Below, in pieces: positions 17,924 through 24,893 of a DNA stretch of 37,738 nt. A program made the position numbers and the translations under genes. The DNA is taken from the NCBI GenBank assembly GCA_002424845.1, contig DILD01000056.1, positions 1 through 37,738 on the forward strand, in the 5' to 3' direction. A model generated the notes under the pieces. It saw only the letters and a program-made list of their open reading frames with translations. It searched no databases and was not told the DNA's origin. Source of the DNA: Thiobacillus denitrificans. Lineage in GTDB: Bacteria > Pseudomonadota > Gammaproteobacteria > Burkholderiales > Thiobacillaceae. How positions within the stretch are numbered: the first letter of the stretch is position 1; each line of letters opens with the position of its first letter.

Positions 17924-18529
17924 ATGAACATCGCAACCGACACCCGCTCCCGCATCATCGCCGCCGCGAAGCCCCGTTTCCACTCGCGCAGCTATGCGAA
18001 TGTGGGCATTCAGGAAATCTGCGAGAGCGCCGGCGTGCAAAAGGGCAGCTTCTATCACTTCTTCCCGTCCAAGCGCGATCTGGTCATGGCCGTGATCGAC
18101 GAGTTTGCGGACGAGTGGGCCAACGGCTTCGTCGCCGAAGCCTTCGACCCTGCCCTGCCGCCGATGGAGCGCATCGACTATCTGATCGATGCGGCCTACT
18201 TCTGGCAGAAATCCATCAAGCAGGTGCACGGGCGCATGCTCGGCTGCATCTTCGGCAACCTGACGCTCGAAGTCAGCACCCAGGACGACATTCTGCGCGC
18301 CAAGCTGCTGGCGATTTTTTCGCGGGCCAAATCCCGGTTCAAGGAAACCCTGGAGCAGGCCGCCGCCGCCGGCAGCATCGCGCCGCTGGACGCCGACCTG
18401 ACCGCCGAAGCCATGCTGGCCTATCTCGAAGGCGTGATCCTGCTGGCCAAGTCGCAGAACGACCCCGAAGTGCTCTACCGCCTGGGGCCGGCGATCAAAA
18501 CCCTGCGCATCGAAGCAACGGCCGGCTGA
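17924..18529 (+). CDS. TetR-family repressor, NemR-like
   Basis: A 201-residue TetR regulator. The N-terminal helix-turn-helix (about 25-52) reads VGIQEICESAGVQKGSFYHFFPSKRDL. The ligand domain contains GRMLGCIFGNLTLEVS, which resembles the region of E. coli NemR around its redox-sensing Cys106. The equivalent here would be Cys108. This suggests a sensor of electrophiles or reactive sulfur or oxygen species, but that is inference. The ATG at 17924 is the only start that leaves the promoter outside the gene; no Shine-Dalgarno sequence precedes it. Palindromes of the same design lie in its own promoter and twice in front of tusA, pointing to autoregulation and control of tusA-dsrE2. Confidence 0.85.
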   Translation: MNIATDTRSRIIAAAKPRFHSRSYANVGIQEICESAGVQKGSFYHFFPSKRDLVMAVIDEFADEWANGFVAEAFDPALPPMERIDYLIDAAYFWQKSIKQVHGRMLGCIFGNLTLEVSTQDDILRAKLLAIFSRAKSRFKETLEQAAAAGSIAPLDADLTAEAMLAYLEGVILLAKSQNDPEVLYRLGPAIKTLRIEATAG

Positions 18530-18557
18530 TCGTCATGCAACCAGGCCGGCTTTTTTT
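18521..18557 (+). terminator. intrinsic terminator of tetR
   Basis: GCCGGC (18521-18526) pairs with GCCGGC (18545-18550), with two more pairs across a bulge, and is followed by seven Ts (18551-18557). The left arm includes the last codons and stop of tetR. It separates tetR transcription from tusA-dsrE2. Confidence 0.7.
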
Positions 18558-18567
18558 CGATTCCAGT

Positions 18568-18583
18568 TGTACCGACCGGTCTA
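18568..18583 (+). promoter_or_regulatory. TetR operator-like palindrome (site 2)
   Basis: TGTACCGACCGGTCTA has ACC-GACC-GGT as its core and matches the NemR-type box TAGACC-N4-GGTCTA in most positions. It lies 11 bases after the tetR terminator and about 120 bases upstream of tusA. Confidence 0.5.
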
Positions 18584-18642
18584 GCGACTGCCGCAATGCT
18601 AGCGCCCGTCATTCCTCCACCCCTGCCTATCTGCTTTTCACC

Positions 18643-18680
18643 CGGCAATTTTTTGCCGATTTTCTTGACCGGACGGTCAT
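18643..18680 (+). promoter_or_regulatory. tusA upstream region: hairpin, possible promoter and operator (site 3)
   Basis: TTGACCGGACGGTCAT (18665-18680) is the third copy of the palindrome. A candidate promoter is TTGCCG (18653-18658) with TCATCT (18677-18682), spacing 18, so the operator would overlap the -10. A 6-bp inverted repeat, CGGCAA/TTGCCG around TTTT (18643-18658), overlaps the -35. AAGGAGG follows, just before the tusA ATG. Confidence 0.45.
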
Positions 18681-18702
18681 CTACTGCCAAGGAGGCATCG
18701 CA

Positions 18703-18936
18703 ATGAACACGAACGCTACACAATCTCTGGATACACGCGGCATGAACTGTCCCTTGCCGATTCTGCGCACCAAGAAAGCCCTGTCCATCCTGGGCGCAGG
18801 AGAGACACTCGCCGTCACCGCCACCGATCCCGGCTCGCTGAAGGACATGCAGGCCTTCTGCAAGCAGACCGGAAACGAGCTGATTTCGTCCAGCGCGAAT
18901 CAGGGCGAGTTCGAGTTCCTGATTCGCAAGGCCTGA
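18703..18936 (+). CDS. tusA: TusA-family sulfur carrier protein
   Basis: A 77-residue cytoplasmic persulfide carrier. The family motif CPLPILRTKKAL is present with Cys16 as the sulfur-bearing residue. The rest follows the two-layer alpha/beta TusA pattern (GETLAVTATDPGSLKDMQAFCKQTGNEL). In sulfur-oxidising bacteria TusA passes sulfur from rhodanese and DsrE-type proteins to the oxidation machinery; in others it supplies tRNA thiolation. The neighbouring dsrE2, 10 bases downstream, favours the oxidation or sulfur-trafficking role. A strong AAGGAGG site precedes the ATG. Confidence 0.93.
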   Translation: MNTNATQSLDTRGMNCPLPILRTKKALSILGAGETLAVTATDPGSLKDMQAFCKQTGNELISSSANQGEFEFLIRKA

Positions 18937-18946
18937 GGAGACGACC

Positions 18947-19558
18947 ATGGGCGCAATAGAAAAAAGCATTCTCGAAAGCCTGGACCAGTCCGCATTCAAC
19001 CAGTGGTTCGACCAGCGCTTCGAAGCAAAAATGGCCGAGCGCGAAGCCGCGCACGTGCCGTCGCTGTCGATCATCGCCACCAAGGGCACGATGGACTGGG
19101 CTTATCCGCCCTTCATCCTGGCTTCGACCGCCGGGGCGCTGGGCTGGGACGTGTCGATTTTCTTCACCTTCTACGGACTGGAACTGCTGAAGAAAGACCT
19201 GCACCTCGAGATCAGCCCGCTCGGCAACCCCAGCATGCCGATGAAAATGCCGTTCGGCCCGCAGTGGCTGAAAGACATCAACTGGAAGGTGCCGAACCTC
19301 GTCATGGCCGGCATACCCGGATTCGAAAAGATGGCAACCGGGCTGATGGAGCAAACCGTGAAAAGCAAGGGCGTGGCCAGCATCGAGGAATTGCGCAGCG
19401 CCTGTATCGAGGCCGACGCCAAGCTCTACGCCTGCCAGATGACGGTGGACCTGTTCGGCCATTCGCAGGACGATTTCATTCCCGAAATCGAAGGCTGGAT
19501 AGGCGCTGCCAGTTTCCTTCCGGTGGCGCAGAAGTCGGACGTCTGCTTGTTTATCTGA
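18947..19558 (+). CDS. dsrE2: DsrE2-like sulfur transfer protein
   Basis: A 203-residue DsrE/DsrF/DrsH-like protein. The core begins near residue 43 (LSIIATKGTMDWAYPPFILASTAGALGWDVSIFFTFYG), a hydrophobic stretch typical of the DsrE2 subgroup. The conserved active-site segment LYACQMTVDLFG places the reactive cysteine at Cys163, with another at Cys153. DsrE2 is usually encoded with a rhodanese and TusA in sulfur oxidisers such as Allochromatium; here the rhodanese is missing from the cluster and a TetR gene stands in its place. TGAGGAG, overlapping the tusA stop, serves as the ribosome binding site, so the two genes are one operon. Confidence 0.88.
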   Translation: MGAIEKSILESLDQSAFNQWFDQRFEAKMAEREAAHVPSLSIIATKGTMDWAYPPFILASTAGALGWDVSIFFTFYGLELLKKDLHLEISPLGNPSMPMKMPFGPQWLKDINWKVPNLVMAGIPGFEKMATGLMEQTVKSKGVASIEELRSACIEADAKLYACQMTVDLFGHSQDDFIPEIEGWIGAASFLPVAQKSDVCLFI

Positions 19559-19569
19559 GGGTACGCCGA

Positions 19570-19616
19570 GTTGATTTCGTTCGTGGTGAGCTTGTCGAAC
19601 CATGAACGAAATCAAC
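19570..19616. repeat. REP-like palindromic hairpin
   Basis: GTTGATTTCGTTC (19570-19582) pairs perfectly with GAACGAAATCAAC (19604-19616). The stem continues with a G-T wobble and TGGT/ACCA, giving about 18 pairs around the loop GAGCTTGTCGA. The inner GTGGTGAGCTTGTCGAAC type of sequence resembles dispersed REP elements of many proteobacteria. It begins 11 bases after the dsrE2 stop and could also end transcription or protect the mRNA, although it lacks a T-run. Confidence 0.65.
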
Positions 19617-19684
19617 CTGTTCGGCGACAGCACCGATCCCGGCTCTCAGGGGCGTTTTTTCGACGTGCTCCGGCTCCGTCCAGA

Positions 19685-19942
19685 TTATTCCAGCCATCGG
19701 GCCATGCGGGCTTTGGCCTCCGCGTGCGGCACCACCCTGCCCTCAGCCACTGCCATTTCGCCGCGCGCGATGCCTTCCAGCACCGACATGCGCTGCTGCA
19801 ACAGTCCAAAAGTTTCGACGTCCACCAGATAAGCGCTCGGCAACCCGTGTTGAGTGATAAGAACGGGCTGCTTGTCCCGCTCGATGACCGCGAGAAGTTC
19901 GGTCGCCTGGCGCTTGAGGGTGGTAACGCTTTCGGTCCGCAT
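19685..19942 (-). CDS. orphan Phd/YefM-family antitoxin
   Basis: An 85-residue Phd/YefM antitoxin: TLKRQATELLAVIERDKQPVLITQHGLPSAYLVDVETFGLLQQRMSVLEGIARGEMAVAEGRVVPHAEAKARMARWLE. The fold and the C-terminal toxin-binding tail look complete. No intact toxin follows. Just after the stop the minus strand could encode IWTEPE, a common beginning of ParE-type toxins, but the reading then fails in the REP-like hairpin, so a deleted toxin is possible. Its start lies about 55 bases after the GTTATGC core of the attC-like site at 19998-20066, placing it as the next cassette on the minus strand. Confidence 0.75.
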   Translation of the reverse strand: MRTESVTTLKRQATELLAVIERDKQPVLITQHGLPSAYLVDVETFGLLQQRMSVLEGIARGEMAVAEGRVVPHAEAKARMARWLE

Positions 19943-19997
19943 GAGTGGCAGTGGCGCTTTCCTAAAATATTGCGAAGCTGACCCCTTATCGCGCTAG

Positions 19998-20066
19998 GCA
20001 TAACGTTAGAATTGAATGGCCTTGCACGGCTTTATGCGCGAGGTCCGCTCGAATGCTGGGTTGGGC
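19998..20066 (-). mobile_element. attC-like site (69 bases) ending the unknown-protein cassette
   Basis: Read on the minus strand it begins GCCCAAC (R'', 20066-20060) and ends GTTATGC (R', 20004-19998). Inner arms ATTCGAGCGG and the segment around 20006-20020 pair imperfectly with unpaired bases. Size, both cores and orientation fit an attC. The stop codon of the gene at 20068 is one base away, as in typical cassettes. Confidence 0.5.
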
Positions 20067-20067
20067 G

Positions 20068-20823
20068 TCATAGCGTAATGCTCAACTGGTCCTCGTTAAG
20101 GGTGTAACTTGGCTGTCGATATTCAAGGCGAAACTCACCAGAACCGGTTCCGACGAAAACCGGGACAGCATGGCCATCGCTATAGCAGGCTTGAGAGTTC
20201 CTTGGCCATCGATTCATGTGCTTTGTCCGATATGCAAACCAAACGACAGCATGCGTGGCCAAGCTGAAGCCACCCCACCCCCCGTTGGGCGGTACCTCCT
20301 CCAAATCGTCAACGTGAAATGAACTGGTTACCTGAACGGTGAAGGAACGCGTGAGCGGTACGGCCCAAAATATGAGGACGTAGGGGTGCCACTGTTTTGT
20401 AGTCATTAGTTCATCCGTCTTCCTCGCCCCAGCCGGTGAGTTTGGCTTTTGCCATGGTTCAGACGGGAAAACCGTGAGCAAGTGACGGACGCTAAGAACC
20501 TTTCCGTCTTGTGACCTAAGCATATTGCCGCGAACTGCGAACTCGTTTGAACCCGCCACTCCGAACGCCTTTGCGTGCACAACCCCTGAGCCGTGAAGGC
20601 TAAGCTTTCCCGGTTCCCCGAGCTGATAGGAGGTCAAGATCGGTAAATGGTCCTCATTAAGGGCAGGTAGATGCCATTGAATGTTCTCGAATTGCGGTGC
20701 GGAGAAATAGATACTTGAATCCCTCTCGTTCTGCGAGATGCTGAATATCTGGAAGTATTCCAAGTCAGCCCCAAGAAAAAGACGTCTCTTCGATGTGTTT
20801 AAAATTGTGACTAGGGAACTCAT
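20068..20823 (-). CDS. hypothetical protein, cassette-borne
   Basis: A 251-residue protein from ATG 20823 that I do not recognise. No signal peptide or obvious membrane helix is seen; a short hydrophobic stretch (HPYVLIFWAVPLT) lies mid-protein. It is rich in aromatic residues (NGGWGGFSLATHAVVWFAYR) and looks beta-rich and soluble. Base composition is lower in GC than the neighbours, suggesting acquisition. It is framed as a gene cassette: a GTTGGGT core lies 3 bases before the ATG on its own strand, and GCCCAAC follows the stop by one base. A TTG at 20832 is in frame but overlaps the core site, so the ATG is preferred. Confidence 0.6.
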   Translation of the reverse strand: MSSLVTILNTSKRRLFLGADLEYFQIFSISQNERDSSIYFSAPQFENIQWHLPALNEDHLPILTSYQLGEPGKLSLHGSGVVHAKAFGVAGSNEFAVRGNMLRSQDGKVLSVRHLLTVFPSEPWQKPNSPAGARKTDELMTTKQWHPYVLIFWAVPLTRSFTVQVTSSFHVDDLEEVPPNGGWGGFSLATHAVVWFAYRTKHMNRWPRNSQACYSDGHAVPVFVGTGSGEFRLEYRQPSYTLNEDQLSITL

Positions 20824-20826
20824 GAC

Positions 20827-20876
20827 ACCCAACGTTGTTTAAGCGGCGCGCCGCCCGACTCTCCGCGCTGCTTAAA
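20827..20876 (-). mobile_element. partial attC-like site upstream of the unknown cassette
   Basis: On the minus strand this ends in GTTGGGT (20833-20827, R' core). A strong imperfect hairpin lies inside: TTTAAGCGGCGCG (20838-20850) and CGCGCTGCTTAAA (20864-20876) pair at 12 of 13 positions. The R'' core expected beyond 20880 is not recognisable, so the site is degraded at the side facing lon. Confidence 0.45.
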
Positions 20877-20999
20877 TCGGCGCGGCAAGGTGATGTGCTT
20901 TTTTATCTGATTTTCCGTGACTCTACTACCCGCCCAGCCTTACAAGCAAACCTGGAAAATCGCGGATGACTGTTCGCGCAACACTCAACTCCACCGCCC

Positions 21000-23375
21000 T
21001 CACCCAAACACCACCGCCGCCACATCCTGATACCGCTTGGCGAAATGCACGGTCATCCCGGCGCGGATGTGGTCGGGCAACTTGTCGAAGTCGCGCCGGT
21101 TGGCGTCGGGCAGGATCAGTTCGCTGATGCCGACGCGGCGGGCGGCGATGACTTTCTCGCGGATGCCGCCCACCGGTAGCACCTGGCCGGTCAGGGTGAG
21201 TTCGCCGGTCATTGCCAGCGGGCGGCTGATTTTGGCGTTTTTGGCCAGCGACAGCAGCGCGGTGGCCATAGTGACGCCGGCGCTGGGGCCGTCCTTGGGG
21301 GTGGCGCCTTCCGGCACGTGCAGGTGGACGAAGCTGGTGTCGTAGAACTTCGCGTCGGCGCCATACAGTTTGAGGTGCGAGGCGATATAGCTGTAGGCAA
21401 TCTCGGCTGATTCCTTCATCACCTCGCCGAGCTTGCCGGTGAGCTTGAAGCCGCGATTCAGCGTGTGCACGCGGGTCGCCTCGACCGGCAGCGTGGCGCC
21501 GCCCATCGCGGTCCAGGCCAGGCCGGTGACCACCCCTACTCCGCTCATCGGTTTTTCGCGGGTGAACACCGGTTTGTCGAGGTAGGCCTCGACTTCCTTG
21601 ATGCCGATCTTGATCGGCGTGGCCGCACCGCCGAGGATTTTGACCACGGCTTTCCGCGCCACCCGCCCTAGCTGTTTTTCCAGGTTGCGCACGCCGGCTT
21701 CGCGGGCGTAGCCTTCGATCACGTGGCGCAGCGCGCCTTCGCTGATGCCGAGCTGGTTTTTCTTCAGCCCCGCCCGTTCCAGCACGCGCGGCCACAGGTG
21801 GTGTTTGGCGATGGCGATCTTTTCCTCGGTGATATAGCCCGACAGGCGGATGACTTCCATGCGGTCGAGCAAGGCCGACGGGATCGAGTAATCGTTGGCG
21901 GTGCAGATGAACAGCGCCTTCGACAGGTCGAAGCGTACATCCAGGTAATGATCGAGGAAGTCGGCGTTCTGCTCGGGGTCGAGCACTTCCAGCAGTGCCG
22001 AGGCGGGGTCGCCCTGGTAGCTGGCGCCGATCTTGTCGACTTCGTCGAGCATGATGACCGGGTTGGCCGATTCGACTTCCTTCAGCGCCTGCACGAACTT
22101 GCCCGGCATGGCGCCGATGTAGGTGCGGCGGTGGCCCTTGATCTCGGCCTCGTCGCGCATGCCGCCGACCGAAAAACGATAGAACTTGCGCCCCAGCGCC
22201 TCGGCGACTGACTTGCCGATCGAGGTCTTGCCGACGCCGGGCGGCCCGATCAGCAGCAGGATCGAGCCCGCCATTTCACCCTTCATCGCGCCGACGGCGA
22301 GGAATTCGATGATGCGGTCCTTGACGTCGTCCAGCCCGTCGTGGTCGCGGTCGAGAATGATGCGCGCACGCTCGAGGTCGATTTTGTCCTGGGTATGCAC
22401 ACCCCACGGCAGCACGGTCAGCCAGTCGAGATAGTTGCGGGTAACGGTGTATTCCGGCGAGCCGGTTTCCAGCAGCGAGAGCTTGTGCATTTCCTCGTCG
22501 ATGCGCTTTTTCGCCTGCTCGGGCAGCGTCAGTTTGGTGAGTCGCTCGTTGAAGGTGTCGAGTTCGGCGGTCTTGTCGTCCTTGGCCAGACCGAGTTCTT
22601 TCTGGATGGCCTTCAATTGCTGGCGCAGGAAAAACTCGCGCTGCTGCTCGCTCATCTTCTCATCGACTTTTTCACGGATGTCCGACTGCAGGCGCGCGAC
22701 GTCGAGTTCCTTCTTCAGCAGCACCAGCACCTTTTCCATGCGCTTTTTCAGGCCGAAGGCTTCCAGCACATCCTGCAACTCCTGCTTGGAGGCGGTGGTG
22801 AGACTGGCGGCAAAGTCGGCCAGCTGCGAAGGCTCGTTCGGCCCGAAGCGATTGAGGAAGAACTTGAGTTCCTCGGAATACAGCGGGTTGAGCGGCAGCA
22901 GTTCCTTGATGGTGTTGATGATGGCGATGGAATAGGCGCGAATTTCCTCGGAGTCCGGCTTGCCCGTCTCGTTGGGGTATTCGACCCGCACCTTGTAGGG
23001 AACGCTCTCCGATATCCATTCGACGATGCGGAAACGCCGCGTGCCTTCGGCGATGAACTGCATCTTGCCATCGGTGCGAACCGGATGATGGATGCGCACC
23101 ACGGTACCGATGCTGCGGAAATCCGATCGCTTGATGTCGTCGGTCTTGTCGGGCTTGACCACCACCAGGCCCACCATGTGGTGCGCGGTCTCGCCGATGG
23201 CCTCCACCGTTGACAGCCAGGGCGCCTCGTTCATCAGGAGCGGCAGGGTTTGGGCGGGGAAAAAAGGCTTCTCGGTCAGCGGCAGCAGGTACAACTCGGC
23301 CGGCAGCGCCGGGGATGTCGGCAACTGGCGGTTATCGGGCAGGACTTCGCCTTCGAGTACGGGGGGGGTGGGCAT
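21000..23375 (-). CDS. lon: ATP-dependent protease Lon
   Basis: A 791-residue LonA protease. The N-terminal substrate-binding domain (about 28-220) begins LYLLPLTEKPFFPAQTLPLL. A coiled region follows, then the AAA+ module with Walker A GPPGVGKTS (near residue 373) and Walker B VIMLDEVDK. The C-terminal protease domain has the Ser-Lys dyad Ser698 (DGPSAG) and Lys741 (REKVIAA). The 43-residue spacing equals that of E. coli Lon (Ser679/Lys722). A heat-shock-type promoter lies upstream. No good Shine-Dalgarno sequence precedes the ATG. Confidence 0.97.
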   Translation of the reverse strand: MPTPPVLEGEVLPDNRQLPTSPALPAELYLLPLTEKPFFPAQTLPLLMNEAPWLSTVEAIGETAHHMVGLVVVKPDKTDDIKRSDFRSIGTVVRIHHPVRTDGKMQFIAEGTRRFRIVEWISESVPYKVRVEYPNETGKPDSEEIRAYSIAIINTIKELLPLNPLYSEELKFFLNRFGPNEPSQLADFAASLTTASKQELQDVLEAFGLKKRMEKVLVLLKKELDVARLQSDIREKVDEKMSEQQREFFLRQQLKAIQKELGLAKDDKTAELDTFNERLTKLTLPEQAKKRIDEEMHKLSLLETGSPEYTVTRNYLDWLTVLPWGVHTQDKIDLERARIILDRDHDGLDDVKDRIIEFLAVGAMKGEMAGSILLLIGPPGVGKTSIGKSVAEALGRKFYRFSVGGMRDEAEIKGHRRTYIGAMPGKFVQALKEVESANPVIMLDEVDKIGASYQGDPASALLEVLDPEQNADFLDHYLDVRFDLSKALFICTANDYSIPSALLDRMEVIRLSGYITEEKIAIAKHHLWPRVLERAGLKKNQLGISEGALRHVIEGYAREAGVRNLEKQLGRVARKAVVKILGGAATPIKIGIKEVEAYLDKPVFTREKPMSGVGVVTGLAWTAMGGATLPVEATRVHTLNRGFKLTGKLGEVMKESAEIAYSYIASHLKLYGADAKFYDTSFVHLHVPEGATPKDGPSAGVTMATALLSLAKNAKISRPLAMTGELTLTGQVLPVGGIREKVIAARRVGISELILPDANRRDFDKLPDHIRAGMTVHFAKRYQDVAAVVFG

Positions 23376-23409
23376 GGCTGGCGTGTGTCATTCAATCCGG
23401 AGCCTTCAG

Positions 23410-23436
23410 TATCGGGGCAGAATCCGGATATTCAAG
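23410..23436 (-). promoter_or_regulatory. probable sigma32 (RpoH) heat-shock promoter of lon
   Basis: On the minus strand CTTGAA (23436-23431), 13 bases, then CCCCGATA (23417-23410). This matches the E. coli sigma32 pattern CTTGAA-N13-15-CCCCATNT at nearly every position. It starts 35 bases upstream of the lon ATG. A CCGGG/CCCGG hairpin just before it (around 23440-23455) may end the manC transcript. Confidence 0.65.
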
Positions 23437-23471
23437 CCGGGCCGCCCCGGACTTCCTGACAGAGGCCCGGT

Positions 23472-24893
23472 TCAGTCGCGCTTGTAGACGTCTTCGAAGC
23501 GCACGATATCGTCTTCGCCCAGATAGGTGCCCGACTGCACTTCGATCATGTGCAGCTCGACCTTGCCGGGGTTTTCCAGGCGGTGGGTGGTGCCCAGCGG
23601 AATGTAGGTGGACTGGTTTTCGGTCAGCAGCAAGACCTCGTCGCCACAGGTCACGCTGGCGGTACCCGACACCACGATCCAGTGTTCGGCGCGATGGTGA
23701 TGCATCTGCAGGCTGAGTTTTTCGCCCGGTTTGACCATGATGCGCTTGACCTGGAAGCGTTCGCCTTCGTCGATCCCCTCGTACCAGCCCCACGGCCGGT
23801 AAACCTGCTTGTGGATCAGGTGCTCGCAGCGATTCTCGGCCTTCAGCCGATCAACCAGCTTCTTCACGTCCTGCACCTGGTTTCGGTCCGCCACCAGTAC
23901 GGCATCCGCGGTTTCCACCACGACCAGGTCGGATACGCCGAGCAGCGCCACCATGCGCGTCTCGGCGCGAACGAGGTTGTTGCGCGCGTTTTCCAGCATG
24001 ACATCGCCCCGGATGGCATTGCCGCGTGCGTCCTTGTCCGCCACTTCCCACAATGCCGACCAGGCGCCGATGTCGTTCCAGGCAATGTCGGTCGGCACGA
24101 CAGCCGCACGACGGGTGTGCTCCATCACCGCGTAATCGACCGAATCCGACGGACAGGCCTCAAACGCAGCCGGGTCCAGCCGCACGAAGTCGAGGTCGGG
24201 CCTGGCCGCATCGAGCGCGGCACGGCTGGCTTCGAGGATGTCCGGACGCAGGGCTTGCAGTTCGTCCAGAAAATTTCGGGCGCCGAACAGGAACATGCCG
24301 CTATTCCAGAAATAGTCGCCGGAATCGACATACTGCTGCGCGGTAGCGAGATCGGGCTTTTCAACGAACGCGGAGACCGCGTATGCGCCATCGCTATCCG
24401 CCAGTTGCGCGCCCTTGCGAATGTAGCCGTAGCCGGTTTCCGGGGTGGCGGCGATGATGCCGAAGGTGGCGAGATGGCCGTTCTTCGCGGCCTGTGCCGC
24501 TGTGCGAATGGCCGCATGAAACGCCGCGATATCGCCGATCAGGTGGTCGGCCGGCAGCACCAGCATCAGCGCGTCCGGATCGTCACGCGACAGCATCAGC
24601 GCGGCTACCGCGATGGCCGGCGCCGTGTTGCGCCCGACCGGCTCCAGCACGATGGCGCGCGGCACGGTACCGATCTGGCGCATCTGCTCGGCAATCATGA
24701 AACGGTGCTCGACATTGCACACCATCAGCGGCGCGGTCATTTCCGGCATGTCGTTCAGGCGGCTGACCGTGTCCTGCAGCAGGCTGCGCTCGCTGGTCAG
24801 CGGCAACAGCTGCTTGGGCAGCGCCGCGCGCGACAAGGGCCACAGACGGGTTCCAGAGCCACCGGAAAGAATCACGGGATGAATGAAGGTCAT
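23472..24893 (-). CDS. manC: mannose-1-phosphate guanylyltransferase / mannose-6-phosphate isomerase
   Basis: A 473-residue bifunctional type II enzyme (ManC/CpsB/AlgA family) that makes GDP-mannose. The nucleotidyltransferase domain begins with the signature HPVILSGGSGTRLWPLSR and has FVEKPD and NSGMFLF motifs. The C-terminal cupin isomerase domain (about 355-470) contains RPWGWYE, KRIMVKPGEKLSLQMHHHRAEHWIVVSGTA, with likely metal-binding histidines. The ATG overlaps the rmlD stop by 4 bases (ATGA). It is the last gene of the sugar-nucleotide operon. Confidence 0.95.
   Translation of the reverse strand: MTFIHPVILSGGSGTRLWPLSRAALPKQLLPLTSERSLLQDTVSRLNDMPEMTAPLMVCNVEHRFMIAEQMRQIGTVPRAIVLEPVGRNTAPAIAVAALMLSRDDPDALMLVLPADHLIGDIAAFHAAIRTAAQAAKNGHLATFGIIAATPETGYGYIRKGAQLADSDGAYAVSAFVEKPDLATAQQYVDSGDYFWNSGMFLFGARNFLDELQALRPDILEASRAALDAARPDLDFVRLDPAAFEACPSDSVDYAVMEHTRRAAVVPTDIAWNDIGAWSALWEVADKDARGNAIRGDVMLENARNNLVRAETRMVALLGVSDLVVVETADAVLVADRNQVQDVKKLVDRLKAENRCEHLIHKQVYRPWGWYEGIDEGERFQVKRIMVKPGEKLSLQMHHHRAEHWIVVSGTASVTCGDEVLLLTENQSTYIPLGTTHRLENPGKVELHMIEVQSGTYLGEDDIVRFEDVYKRD

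Noticed and set aside
19602..19832. Plus-strand open frame (76 codons) starting at the REP-like hairpin
   Set aside because: It runs antisense through the orphan antitoxin and has no ribosome binding site or family features.
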